A stretch of DNA of 64,000 nucleotides. Source: Calliopsis andreniformis. Taxonomy: Eukaryota > Arthropoda > Insecta > Hymenoptera > Andrenidae. Numbering within the stretch: the first letter of the stretch is position 1; every line of letters starts with the position of its first letter. The position numbers were made by a program, and so were the translations under genes. The DNA lies in contig NW_027480422.1 of assembly GCF_051401765.1 (NCBI RefSeq), positions 25,128,001-25,192,000 of the forward strand, read 5' to 3'. The notes beneath the pieces are model-generated. The model saw only the letters and a list, made by a program, of their open reading frames with translations, was not told the origin of the DNA and searched no databases. Below are positions 47,471 through 61,540 of this stretch, in pieces.

Positions 47471-50400
47471 TTTCCATCGTATAAAATGAATAATTGCAAA
47501 CAGTGTGGAAGTAATGGTCATTTCTACGTTCCGGGCAACCTAGGCTTCACTCTAGGGCGTTGCTCGGCCAAATCGAATAGCTAGGGCCTTAGAAGTCAAC
47601 GCCAGAAGCATAAAACACAATATAAATACAACAGCTTTTCCATCGTATAAAATGAATAATTGCAAACAGTGTGAAAGTAATGGTCATTTCTACGTTCCGG
47701 GCAACCTAGGCTTCACTTTAGGGCGTTGCTCCACCAGATCGAATAGTTAGGGCACGAGAAGTTAACGCCAGAAGCATAAAGTACAATAAAAATACAACAG
47801 CTATTCCATTGTATAAAAGGGATAATTGCAACCAGTGTGTAAGTTATGGTCATTTCTACGTTCCGGGCAACCTAGGCTTCACTCTAGGACGTTGCTCCAC
47901 CAGATCGAATAGTTAGGGCCTAAGAAGTCAACGCCAGAAGCATAAAATACGATATATGTACAACAGTTTTTCCATCGTATAAAACGAATAATTGCAACCA
48001 GTGTGAAAGTAATGGTCATTTCTACGTTCCGGGCAACCTAGGCTTCACTTTAGGGCGTTGCTCCACCAGATCGAATAGTTAGGGCACGAGAAGTTAACGC
48101 CTGAAGCATAAAATACAATATAAATACAACAGTTTTTCCATCGTATAACAGGAATAATTGCAACCAGTGTGAAAGACATGGTCTTTTCTACGTTCCGGGC
48201 AATCTAGGCTTCACTCTAGGGCGTTGGTCCACCAGATCCAATAGTTAGGGCCTAAGAAGTCAACGCCAGGAGCACCAAATAGAAAATAAATACAACAGTT
48301 TTTCCATCGTATAAAACGAATAATTGCATCCAGTGTGCAAGTAATGGTCATTTCTACGATCCGGGCAATCTAGGTATCACTCTAGGGCGTTGTTCAACCA
48401 GAGCGAATAGTTAGGGCCTAAGAAGTCAACGCCAGAAGCACAAAATAAAATAAAAATACAAGAGTTATTCCATCGTCTAACAGGAATAATTACAACCAGT
48501 GTGAAAGTAATGGGCATTTCCACGTTCCGTGCAACCTAGGCTGCACTCTAGGGCATTGCTCCACCACATCGAATAGCTGCGGCCTTAGAAGTCAACGCCA
48601 GAAGCATAAAATGCCATATAAATATAACAGTTGTTCCACTGTATAATATGAATAATTGCAAACAGTGTGGAAGTAATGGTCATTTCTACGTACCGCGCAA
48701 CCTAGGCTTCACCCTAGGGCGTTGCACCACCAGATCGAGTAGTTAGGGCCTAATAAGTCAATGCCAGAAGCATAAAATACGATATATGTACAACAGTTGT
48801 TCCATCGCATAAAATGAGTAATTGCAACCAGTGTGAAAGGTATGGTCATTTCTACGTTCGGGCAACCTAGGCTTCACTCTAGGCCGTTGCTCCACCACAT
48901 CGAATAGCTGCGGCCTTAGAAGCCAACGCCAGAAGCATAAAATACAATATAAATACAACAGTTTTTCAATCGTATAACAGGAATAATTGCAAACAGTGTT
49001 ACAGATATGGTCATTTCTACGTTGCGGGCATCCTAGGCTTCACTCTAGGGCGTTGGTCCACCAGATCCAATAGTTAGGGCCTAAGAAGTCAACGCCAGGA
49101 GCTCCAAATACAAAATAAATACAACAGTTTTTCCATCGTATAAAACGAATAATTGCATCCAGTGTGCAAGTAATGGTCATTTCTACGTACCGCGCAACCT
49201 AGGCTTCACACTAGGGCGTTGCTCAACCACATGGGATAGCTACGGCCGTAGAAGACAACGCCATAACTATAAAATACAATATAAATACAACAGTCTATCC
49301 ATCGTATAAAACGAATAATTGCAACCAGTGTGAAAGGTATGGTCATTTCTACGTTCGGGCAACCTAGGCTTCACTCTAGGCCGTTGCTCCACCACATCGA
49401 ATAGCTGCGGCCTTAGAAGCCAACGCCAGAAGCATAAAACACAATATAAATACAACAGTTTTTCAATCGTATAACAGGAATAATTGCAAACAGTGTTACA
49501 GATATGGTCATTTCTACGTTGCGGGCATCCTAGGCTTCACTCTAGGGCATTGCTCCACCACATCGAATAGCTACGGCCTTAGTAGTCAACGCCTGAAGCA
49601 TAAAATATAATAAAAGTACAACAGTTTTTCCATCGTATAACAGGAATAATTGCAACCAGTGTGAAAGACATGGTCATTTCTACGTTCCGGGCAACCTAGG
49701 CTTCACTCTAGGGCGTTGCTCCACCATTTCGAATAGCTACTGCCTTAGGAGTCAACGCCGGCGGCATAAAATACAAAATAAATACAACAGTTTTTCCATC
49801 GTATTACAAGAATAATTGCAACCAGTGTGAAAGTGATGGTCATTTCTACATTCCGGGCAACCTAGGCTACACTCTAGGGCGTTGCTCCACCAGATCGAAT
49901 AGTTAGGGCCTAAGAAGTCAACGCCAGAAGCATAAAATACAATATAAATACAACAGTTTTTCCCTTGTATAACAGAAATAATTGCAACCAGTGTGAAAGC
50001 TATAGTCATTTCTACGTTCCGAGCAACGTAGGTTTCGCTCTATGGCGTAGCTCCACCACATCGAATAGTTAGGGCCTTAGAAGTCAATGCCAGAAGCATA
50101 AAATACAATATTAATACAACAGTTTTTCCATTGTATAAAACGAATAATTGCAACCAGTATGAAAGTTATGGTTATCTCTACGTTCAGGGCAACCTAGGCT
50201 TCACCGTAAGGCGTTGCTCCACCAGATCGAATAGTTAGGGCCTATGAAGTCAACGCCAGAAGCATAAAATACGATATATGTACAACAGTCTTCCCATCGT
50301 ATAAAACGAATAATTGCAACCAGTCTGATAGTTATGGTCATTTCTACGTTCCGGGCAATCTAGGCTTCTCTCTAGGGTGTCGATCCACCAGATCGAATAG

Positions 50401-52448
50401 TTAGGGCCTAAGAAGTCTACGCCAGAAGCATAAAATACAATACAAATACAACAGCTTTTCCATCGTATAACAGGAATAATTGCAACCAGTGTGAAAGGTA
50501 TGGTCATTTCTACTTTCCGGGCAATCTAGGCTTCACTCTAGGGCGTTTCTCCACCACATCGAATAGCTGCGGCCTTAGAAGTCAACGCCAGAAGCATAAA
50601 ACACAATATAGATAAAACAGTTTTTCAATCGTATAACAGGAATAATTGCAAACAGTGTGAAAGGTATGGTCATTTCTACGTTGCGGGCATCCTAGGCTTC
50701 ACTCTAGGGCATTGCTCCACCACATCGAATAGCTACGGCCTTAGAAGTCAACGCCATAACTATGAAAAACAATATAAATACAACAGTTTTTCCATTGTAT
50801 AAAATGAATAATTGCAAACAGTGTGGAGGTAATGGTCATTTCTACTTTCCGGGCAACCTAGGCTTCACTCTAGGGCGTTTCTCCGCCACATCGAATAGCT
50901 ACGGCATTAGAAGTCAACGTCTGAAGCATACAATATAACATAAATACAACAGTTTTTCCATCGTATAACAGGAATAATTGCAACCAGTGTGAAAGCTATG
51001 GTCATATCTACGTTCCGGGCAACCTAGGCTTCACTCTAGGGCGTTGCTGCACCACATCGAATAGTTAGGGCCTTAGAAGTCAATGCCAGAAGCATAAAAT
51101 ACAATATAAATACAACAGTTTTTCAACTGTATAATATGAATAATTGCAAACAGTGTGGAAGTAATGGTCATTTCTACGATCCGGGCAACCTAGGCATCAC
51201 TCTAGGGCGTTGTTCAACCAGAGCGAATAGTTAGGGCCTAAGAAGTCAACGCCTGAAGCATAAAATACATTATAAATACAACAGTTTTTCCATCGTATAA
51301 CAGGAATAATTGCAACCAGTGTGAAAGACATGGTCTTTTCTACGTTCCGGGCAATCTAGGCTTCACTCTAGGGCGTTGCTCCACCACATCGAATAGCTAC
51401 GGCCTTAGAAGTCAACGCCAGAAGCACAAAATAAAATAAAAATACAAGAGTTATTCCATCGTCTAACAGGAATAATTACAACCACTGTGAAAGTAATGGT
51501 CATATCTACGTTCCGGGCAACCTAGGCTTCACTCTAGGGCGTTGCTGCACCACATCGAATAGTTAGGGCCTTAGAAGTCAATGCCAGAAGCATAAAATAC
51601 AATATAAATACAACAGTTTTTCAACTGTATAATATGAATAATTGCAAACAGTGTGGAAGTAATGGTCATTTCTACGTTCCGGGCAAGCTAGGCTTCACTC
51701 TAGGGCGTTGGTCCACCAGATCCAATAGTTAGGGCCTAAGAAGTCAACGCCAGGAGCACCAAATACAAAATAAATACAACAGTTTTTCCATCGTATAAAA
51801 CGAATAATTGCATCCAGTGTGCAAGTAATGGTCATTTCTACGATCCGGGCAACCTAGGCATCACTCTAGGGCGTTGTTCAACCAGAGCGAATAGTTAGGG
51901 CCTAAGAAGTCAACGCCTGAAGCATAAAATACATTATAAATACAACAGTTTTTCCATCGTATAACAGGAATAATTGCAACCAGTGTGAAAGACATGGTCT
52001 TTTCTACGTTCCGGGCAATCTAGGCTTCACTCTAGGGCGTTGCTCCACCACATCGAATAGCTACGGCCTTAGAAGTCAACGCCAGAAGCACAAAATAAAA
52101 TAAAAATACAAGAGTTATTCCATCGTCTAACAGGAATAATTACAACCAGTGTGAAAGTAATGGGCATTTCCACGTTCCGTGCAACCTAGGCTGCACTCTA
52201 GGGCATTGCTCCACCACATCGAATAGCTGCGGCCTTAGAAGTCAACGCCAGAAGCATAAAATGCCATATAAATATAACAGTTGTTCCACTGTATAATATG
52301 AATAATTGCAAACAGTGTGGAAGTAATGGTCATTTCTACGTACCGCGCAACCTAGGCTTCACCCTAGGGCGTTGCACCACCAGATCGAGTAGTTAGGGCC
52401 TAAGAAGTCAATGCCAGAAGCATAAAATACAATATAAGTACAACAGTT
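47471..52448 (+). repeat. ~30-monomer unit, copy A (4,978 bp)
   Basis: Landmarks at 49267, 49752 and 50250 all recur exactly 4,978 bp downstream (30 x 166 minus 2). The two missing bases are one-base deletions, TACGTTCGGGCAACC, near 48855 and 49355, present in both copies. This copy contains an internal 3-monomer duplication: GGTCATATCTACG at about 51000 recurs at about 51498, whereas the corresponding place in copy B has it only once. Confidence 0.92.
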
Positions 52449-55400
52449 TTTCCAACGTATAAAATGAATAATTGCAAACAGTGTGGAAGTAATGGTCATT
52501 TCTACGTTCCGGGCAACCTAGGCTTCACTCTAGGGCGTTGCTCGGCCAAATCGAATAGCTAGGGCCTTAGAAGTCAACGCCAGAAGCATAAAACACAATA
52601 TAAATACAACAGCTTTTCCATCGTATAAAATGAATAATTGCAAACAGTGTGAAAGTAATGGTCATTTCTACGTTCCGGGCAACCTAGGCTTCACTTTAGG
52701 GCGTTGCTCCACCAGATCGAATAGTTAGGGCACGAGAAGTTAACGCCAGAAGCATAAAGTACAATAAAAATACAACAGCTATTCCATTGTATAAAAGGGA
52801 TAATTGCAACCAGTGTGTAAGTTATGGTCATTTCTACGTTCCGGGCAACCTAGGCTTCACTCTAGGACGTTGCTCCACCAGATCGAATAGTTAGGGCCTA
52901 AGAAGTCAACGCCAGAAGCATAAAATACGATATATGTACAACAGTTTTTCCATCGTATAAAACGAATAATTGCAACCAGTGTGAAAGTAATGGTCATTTC
53001 TACGTTCCGGGCAACCTAGGCTTCACTTTAGGGCGTTGCTCCACCAGATCGAATAGTTAGGGCACGAGAAGTTAACGCCTGAAGCATAAAATACAATATA
53101 AATACAACAGTTTTTCCATCGTATAACAGGAATAATTGCAACCAGTGTGAAAGACATGGTCTTTTCTACGTTCCGGGCAATCTAGGCTTCACTCTAGGGC
53201 GTTGGTCCACCAGATCCAATAGTTAGGGCCTAAGAAGTCAACGCCAGGAGCATCAAATAGAAAATAAATACAACAGTTTTTCCATCGTATAAAACGAATA
53301 AATGCATCCAGTGTGCAAGTAATGGTCATTTCTACGATCCGGGCAATCTAGGCATCACTCTAGGGCGTTGTTCAACCAGAGCGAATAGTTAGGGCCTAAG
53401 AAGTCAACGCCAGAAGCACAGAATAAAATAAAAATACAAGAGTTATTCCATCGTCTAACAGGAATAATTACAACCAGTGTGAAAGTAATGGGCATTTCCA
53501 CGTTCCGTGCAACCTAGGCTGCACTCTAGGGCATTGCTCCACCACATCGAATAGCTGCGGCCGTAGAAGTCAACGCCAGAAGCATAAAATGCCATATAAA
53601 TATAACAGTTGTTCCACTGTATAATATGAATAATTGCAAACAGTGTGGAAGTAATGGTCATTTCTACGTACCGCGCAACCTAGGCTTCACCCTAGGGCGT
53701 TGCACCACCAGATCGAGTAGTTAGGGCCTAAGAAGTCAATGCCAGAAGCATAAAATACGTTATATGTACAACAGTTCTTCCATCGCATAAAATGGGTAAT
53801 TGCAACCAGTGTGAAAGGTATGGTCATTTCTACGTTCGGGCAACCTAGGCTTCACTCTAGGCCGTTGCTCCACCACATCGAATAGCTGCGGCCTTAGAAG
53901 CCAACGCCAGAAGCATAAAATACAATATAAATACAACAGTTTTTCAATCGTATAACAGGAATAATTGCAAACAGTGTTACAGATATGGTCATTTCTACGT
54001 TGCGGGCATCCTAGGCTTCACTCTAGGGCGTTGGTCCACCGGATCCAATAGTTAGGGCCTAAGAAGTCAACGCCAGGAGCTCCAAATACAAAATAAATAC
54101 AACAGTTTTTCCATCGTATAAAACGAATAATTGCATCCAGTGTGCAAGTAATGGTCATTTCTACGTACCGCGCAACCTAGGCTTCACACTAGGGCGTTGC
54201 TCAACCACATGGGATAGCTACGGCCGTAGAAGACAACGTCATAACTATAAAATACAATATAAATACAACAGTCTATCCATCGTATAAAACGAATAATTGC
54301 AACCAGTGTGAAAGGTATGGTCATTTCTACGTTCGGGCAACCTAGGCTTCACTCTAGGCCGTTGCTCCACCACATCGAATAGCTGCGGCCTTAGAAGCCA
54401 ACGCCAGAAGCATAAAACACAATATAAATACAACAGTTTTTCAATCGTATAACAGGAATAATTGCAAACAGTGTTACAGATATGGTCATTTCTACGTTGC
54501 GGGCATCCTAGGCTTCACTCTAGGGCATTGCTCCACCACATCGAATAGCTACGGCCTTAGAAGTCAACGCCTGAAGCATAAAATATAATAAAAGTACAAC
54601 AGTTTTTCCATCGTATAACAGGAATAATTGCAACCAGTGTGAAAGACATGGTCATTTCTACGTTCCGGGCAACCTAGGCTTCACTCTAGGGCGTTGCTCC
54701 ACCACTTCGAATAGCTACTGCCTTAGGAGTCAACGCCAGCGGCATAAAATACAAAATAAATACAACAGTTTTTCCATCGTATTACAAGAATAATTGCAAC
54801 CAGTGTGAAAGTGATGGTCATTTCTACATTCCGGGCAACCTAGGCTACACTCTAGGGCGTTGCTCCACCAGATCGAATAGTTAGGACCTAAGAAGTCAAC
54901 GCCAGAAGCATAAAATAAAATATAAATACAACAGTTTTTCCCTTGTATAGCAGAAATAATTGCAACCAGTGTGAAAGCTATAGTCATTTCTACGTTCCGA
55001 GCAACGTAGGTTTCGCTCTATGGCGTAGCTCCACCACATCGAATAGTTAGGGCCTTAGAAGTCAATGCCAGAGGCATAAAATACAATATTAATACAACAG
55101 TTTTTCCATTGTATAAAACGAATAATTGCAACCAGTATGAAAGTTATGGTTATCTCTACGTTCAGGGCAACCTAGGCTTCACCGTAAGGCGTTGCTCCAC
55201 CAGATCGAATAGTTAGGGCCTATGAAGTCAACGCCAGAAGCATAAAATACGATATATGTACAACAGTCTTCCCATCGTATAAAACGAATAATTGCAACCA
55301 GTCTGATAGTTATGGTAATTTCTACGTTCCGGGCAATCTAGGCTTCTCTCTAGGGTGTCGATCCACCAGATCGAATAGTTAGGGCCTAAGAAGTCTACGC

Positions 55401-57426
55401 CAGAAGCATAAAATACAATACAAATACAACAGCTTTTCCATCGTATAATAGGAATAATTGCAACCAGTGTGAAAGGTATGGTCATTTCTACTTTCCGGGC
55501 AATCTAGGCTTCACTCTAGGGCGTTTCTCCACCACATCGAATAGCTGCGGCCTTAGAAGTCAACGCCAGAAGCATAAAACACAATATAGATAAAACAGTT
55601 TTTCAATCGTATAACAGGAATAATTGCAAACAGTGTGAAAGGTATGGTCATTTCTACGTTGCGGGCATCCTAGGCTTCACTCTAGGGCATTGCTCCACCA
55701 CATCGAATAGCTACGGCCTTAGAAGTCAACGCCATAACTATGAAAAACAATATAAATACAACAGTTTTTCCATTGTATAAAATGAATAATTGCGAACAGT
55801 GTGGAGGTAATGGTCATTTCTACTTTCCGGGCAACCTAGGCTTCACTCTAGGGCGTTTCTCCGCCACATCGAATAGCTACGGCATTAGAAGTCAACGTCT
55901 GAAGCATACAATATAACATAAATACAACAGTTTTTCCATCGTATAACAGGAATAATTGCAACCAGTGTGAAAGCTATGGTCATATCTACGTTCCGGGCAA
56001 CCTAGGCTTCACTCTAGGGCGTTGCTGCACCACATCGAATAGTTAGGACCTTAGAAGTCAATGCCAGAAGCATAAAATACAATATAAATACAACAGTTTT
56101 TCAACTGTATAATATGAATAATTGCAAACAGTGTGGAAGTAATGGTCATTTCTACGTTCCGGGCAAGCTAGGCTTCACTCTAGGGCGTTGGTCCACCAGA
56201 TCCAATAGTTAGGGCCTAAGAAGTCAACGCCAGGAGCACCAAATACAAAATAAATACAACAGTTTTTCCATCGTATAAAACGAATAATTGCATCCAGTGT
56301 GCAAGTAATGGTCATTTCTACGATTCGGGCAACCTAGGCATCACTCTAGGGCGTTGTTCAACCAGAGCGAATAGTTAGGGCCTAAGAAGTCAACGCCTGA
56401 AGCATAAAATACAATATAAATACAACAGTTTTTCCATCGTATAACAGGAATAATTGCAACCAGTGTGAAAGACATGGTCTTTTCTTCGTTCCGGGCAATC
56501 TAGGCTTCACTCTAGGGCGTTGCTCCACCACATCGAATAGCTACGGCCTTAGAAGTCAACGCCAGAAGCACAAAATAAAATAAAAATACAAGAGTTATTC
56601 CATCGTCTAACAGGAATAATTACAACCAGTGTGAAAGTAATGGGCATTTCTACGTTCCGTGCAACCTAGGCATCACTCTAGGGCGTTGTTCAACCTGAGC
56701 GAATAGTTAGGGCCTAAGAAGTCAACGCCTGAAGCATAAAATACAATATAAATACAACAGTTTTTCCATCGTATAACAGGAATAATTGCAACCAGTGTGA
56801 AAGACATGATCTTTTCTACGTTCCGGGCAATCTAGGCATCACTCTAGGGCGTTGGTCCACCAGATCCAATAGTTAGGGCCTAAGAAGTCAACGCCAGGAG
56901 CACCAAATACAAAATAAATACAACAGTTTTTCCATCGTATAAAACGAATAATTGCATCCAGTGTGCAAGTAATGGTCATTTCTACGATCCGGGCAACCTA
57001 GGCATCACTCTAGGGCGTTGTTCAACCAGAGCGAATAGTTAGGGCCTAAGAAGTCAACGCCTGAAGCATAAAATACAATATAAATACAACAGTTTTTCCA
57101 TCGTATAACAGGAATAATTGCAACCAGTGTGAAAGACATGGTTTTTTCTACGTTCCGGGCAATCTAGGCTTCACTCTAGGGCGTTGCTCCACCACATCGA
57201 ATAGCTACGGCCTTAGAAGTCAACGCCAGAAGCATAAAATGCCATATAAATATAACAGTTGTTCCACTGTATAATATGAATAATTGCAAACAGTGTGGAA
57301 GTAATGGTCATTTCTACGTACCGCGCAACCTAGGCTTCACCCTAGGGCGTTGCACCACCAGATCGAGTAGTTAGGGCCTAAGAAGTCAATGCCAGAAGCA
57401 TAAAATACGATATATGTACAACAGTT
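52449..57426 (+). repeat. ~30-monomer unit, copy B (4,978 bp)
   Basis: Tandem partner of 47471-52448. In the 51-56 kb part the offset drops to 4,480 bp (three monomers fewer here). It returns to 4,978 bp by 57.24 kb because this copy has gained three other monomers around 56.66-57.16 kb (GTTCAACCTGAGCG, GACATGATCTTTTC, GTTTTTTCTACG). The equal total lengths therefore hide two independent rearrangements. Confidence 0.9.
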
Positions 57427-58810
57427 GTTCCATCGCATAAAATGAGTAATTGCAACCAGTGTGAAAGGTATGGTCATTTCTACGTTCGGGCAACCTAGGC
57501 TTCACTCTAGGCCGTTGCTCCACCACATCGAATAGCTGCGGCCTTAGAAGCCAACGCCAGAAGCATAAAATACAATATAAATACAACAGTTTTTCAATCG
57601 TATAACAGGAATAATTGCAAACAGTGTTACAGATATGGTCATTTCTACGTTGCGGGCATCCTAGGCTTCACTCTAGGGCATTGCTCCACCACACCGAATA
57701 GCTACGGCCTTAGAAGTCAACGCCTGAAGCATAAAATATAATAAAAGTACAACAGTTTTTCCATCGTATAACAAGAATAATTGCAACCAGTGTGAAAGGT
57801 ATGGTCATTTCTACGTTGCGGGCATCCTAGGCTTCACTCTAGGGCATTGCTCCACCACATCGAATAGCTACGGCCTTAGAAGTCAACGCCATAACTATGA
57901 AAAACAATATAAATACAACAGTTTCTCCATTGTATAAAATGAATAATTGCAAACAGTGTGGAGGTAATGGTCATGTCTACTTTCCGGGCAACCTAGGCTT
58001 CACTCTAGGGCGTTTCTCCGCCACATCGAATAGCTACGGCATTAGAAGTCAACGTCTGAAGCATACAATATAACATAAATACAACAGTTTTTCCATCGTA
58101 TAACAGGAATAATTGCAACCAGTGTGAAAGCTATGGTCATATCTACGTTCCGGGCAACCTAGGCTTCACTCTAGGGCGTTGCTGCACCACATCGAATAGT
58201 TAGGGCCTTAGAAGTCAATGCCAGAAGCATAAAATACAATATAAATACAACAGTTTTTCAACTGTATAATATGAATAATTGCAAACAGTGTGGAAGTAAT
58301 GGTCATTTCTACGTTCCGGGCAAGCTAGGCTTCACTCTAGGGCGTTGGTCCACCAGATCCAATAGTTAGGGCCTAAGAAGTCAACGCCAGGAGCACCAAA
58401 TACAAAATAAATACAACAGTTTTTCCATCGTATAAAACGAATAATTGCATCCAGTGTGCAAGTAATGGTCATTTCTACGATCCGGGCAACCTAGGCATCA
58501 CTCTAGGGCGTTGTTCAACCAGAGCGAATAGTTAGGGCCTAAGAAGTCAACGCCTGAAGCATAAAATACAATATAAATACAACAGTTTTTCCATCGTATA
58601 ACAGGAATAATTGCAACCAGTGTGAAAGACATGGTCTTTTCTACGTTCCTGGCAATCTAGGCTTCACTCTAGGGCGTTGCTCCACCACATCGAATAGCTA
58701 CGGCCTTAGAAGTCAACGCCAGAAGCACAAAATAAAATAAAAATACAAGAGTTATTCCATCGTCTAACAGGAATAATTACAACCAGTGTGAAAGTAATGG
58801 GCATTTCTAC
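57427..58810 (+). repeat. Partial third copy of the ~30-monomer unit, internally deleted
   Basis: Begins like 48.8 kb (CATCGCATAAAATGAG, one-base-deleted GTTCGGGCAACC near 57485) and continues with the GTGTTACAGATATGG monomer. Near 57.77 kb it jumps to the part matching 55.6-56.6 kb, offset 2,157 bp (13 x 166 minus 1). Many monomers of the full unit are therefore missing. The match ends near 58.81 kb. Confidence 0.85.
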
Positions 58811-61540
58811 GTTCCGTGCAACCTAGGCTTCACTCTAGGGCGTTGGTCCACCAGGCCGAATAGTTAGGGCCTTAGAAAACAACTCCAGACGCATAAAATA
58901 CAATATAAATAAAACAGTTTTTCCACGGTATAAAACGAATAATTGCAACCAGTATGAAAGTTATGCTAATTTCTACGTTCCGGGCAACCTAGGCTTCACC
59001 GTAGGGCGTTGCTCCACCAGATCGAATAGTTAGGGCCTAAGAAGTCAACAACAGAAGCATAAAATACAATAGAAATACACCAGTTTTTCCATCGTATAAC
59101 AGGAATAATTGCAACCAGTGTGAAAGATATGGTCATTTCTACGATACGGGCAACCTAGGCTTCACTCTAGGGCGTCCTTCCACTTGATCGAATAGTTAGG
59201 GCCTAAGAAGTCTACGCCAGAAGCATAAAATACAATACAAATACAACAGCTTTTCCATCGTATAACAGGAATAATTGCAACCAGTGTGAAAGGTATGGTC
59301 ATTTCTACGTTCCGGGCAACCTAGGCTTCACTCTAGGGCGATGCTCCACCACATCGAATAGCTGCGGCCTTAGAAGTCAACGCCAGAAGCATAAAATACA
59401 ATATAAGTACAACAGTTTTTCAATCGTATAACAGGAATAATTGCAACCAGTGTGAAGGTGATGGTCATTTCTACGTTCCGGGCAACCTAGGCTTCAGTCT
59501 AGGGCGTGGTTCCCCCAGATCGAATAGTTAGGGCCTAAGAAGCCTACGCCAGAAGCATAAAATACAATATAAATACCACAGTTTTTCCATCGTATAACAG
59601 GAATAATTGCAACCAGAGTGAAGGTGATGGTCATTTCTCAGTTCCGGGCAACCTAGGCTTCACTATCGAGCGTTGCTCCACCAGATCGAATAGCTAGGAC
59701 CTTAGAAGTCAACGCCAGAAGCACAAAATGAAATAAATATACAACAGTTATTCCATCGTATAACAGGAATAATTGCAACCAGTTTGAAAGTGATGGTCAT
59801 TTCTACATTCCGGGCAACCTAGGCTTCACTCTAGGGCTATGCTCCATCAGATCGAATAGTTAGTGCCTAAGAAGTCAACGCCGGAAGCATAAAATACAAT
59901 ATAAATGAACAGTTTTTCCCTTGTATAACAGGAATAATTGCAACCAGTGTGAAAGCTATGTTCATTTCTACGTTCCGGGCAACCTAGGCTACACCCTACG
60001 GCGTGGCTCCACCACATCGAATAGCTAGGGCCTTAGAAGTCAATGCCAGAAGCATAAAATGCCATATAAATACAACAGTTGTTCCACTGTATAATATGAA
60101 TAATTGCAAACACTGTGGAAGTAATGGTCACTTCTACGTTCCCGCCAACCTAGGCTTCACACTAGGGCGTTGCTCAACCACATCGAATAGCTACGGCCCT
60201 AGAAGACGGCGCCATAACTATAAAATACAATATAAATACAACATTCTATCCATCGTATAAAACGAATAATTGCAACCAGTCTGATAGTTATGGTCATTTC
60301 TACGTTCCGGGCAACCTAGGCTTCACCCTAGGACGTTGCTCCACCAGATCGAATAGTTAGGGCCTAAGGAGTCAATGCCAGAAGCATCAAATACGATATA
60401 TGTACAACAGTTTTTCCATCGCATAAAATGAGTAATTGCAACCAGTGTGAATGGTATGGTCATTTCTACGTTCCGGGCAACCTAGGCTTCACTCTAGGGC
60501 GTTTCTCCACCACATCGAATAGCTACGGCCTTAGAAGTCAACGCCTGAAGCATAAAATATAATATAAGTACAACAGTTTTTCCATCGTATAACAGGAATA
60601 ATTGCAACCAGTGTGAAAGACATGGTCATTTCTACGTTCCCGGCAACCTAGGCTTCACTCTAGGGCGTTGCTCCACCACTTCGAATAGCTACGGCCTTAG
60701 GAGTCAACGCCAGCGGCATAAAATACAAAATAAATACAACAGTTTTTCCATCGTATAAAACGAATAATTGCAACCAGTATGAAAGTTATGGTCATTTCCA
60801 CGTTCCGGGCAACCTAGGCTTCACCCTAGGGCGTTGCTCCACCTGATCGAATAGTTAGGCCCTAAGAAGTCAACGCCAGAAGCACAAAATACGATATATG
60901 TACAACAGTTTTACCATCGGATAAAATGAATAATCGCAAACAGTGTGAAGGTAATGGTCATTTCTACGTTTCGGGCGACCTAGGCTCCACTCTAGGGCGT
61001 TGTTCCAACAGATGGAATAGCTAGGGCCTTAGAAGTCAATGCCAGATGCATAAAATACAAAACAAATACAACAGTTTTTAGATCGTATAAAACGAATAAT
61101 TGCAACCAGTGTGAAAGTACAGGTCATTTTTACGTTCCGGGCAACCTAGGCTTCGCTCAAGGGCGTTGCTCCACCAGATCGAATAGCTAGGGCCTTAGAA
61201 GTCAACGCCAGAAGCATAAAATACAATATATATACAACAGATTTTCCATCGTATAAAATGAATAATTGCAAACAGTGTGAAAGTAATGGTCATTTCTACG
61301 TTCCGGGCAACGTAGGCTTCACTCTACGGCGTTGCTCCACCAGATCGAATAGCTAGGGCACGAGAAGTTAACGCCAGAAGCATAAAGTACAATAAAAATA
61401 CAACAGCTTTTCCATCGTATAAAAGGGATAATTGCAACCAGTGTGAAAGTTATGGTCATTTCTACGTTCCGGGCAACCTAGGCTTCACTCTAGGGCGTTG
61501 CTCCACCAGATCGAATAGTTAGGGCCTAAGAAGTCAACGC
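58811..61540 (+). repeat. Diverged satellite monomers, right-hand older segment
   Basis: About sixteen monomers with many private variants (GTCCTTCCACTTGATCG near 59173, AGACGGCGCCATAAC near 60204, TATAAATGAACAG near 59902 with one base lost). Several resemble left-flank types: CTTAGAAAACAACTCCAG near 58872 as at 11.7 and 16.7 kb, GGCGTGGTTCCCCC near 59503 as at 1.58 kb, and GTTTCGGGCGACC near 60967 as at 13.5 kb. No gene was seen. Confidence 0.85.
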
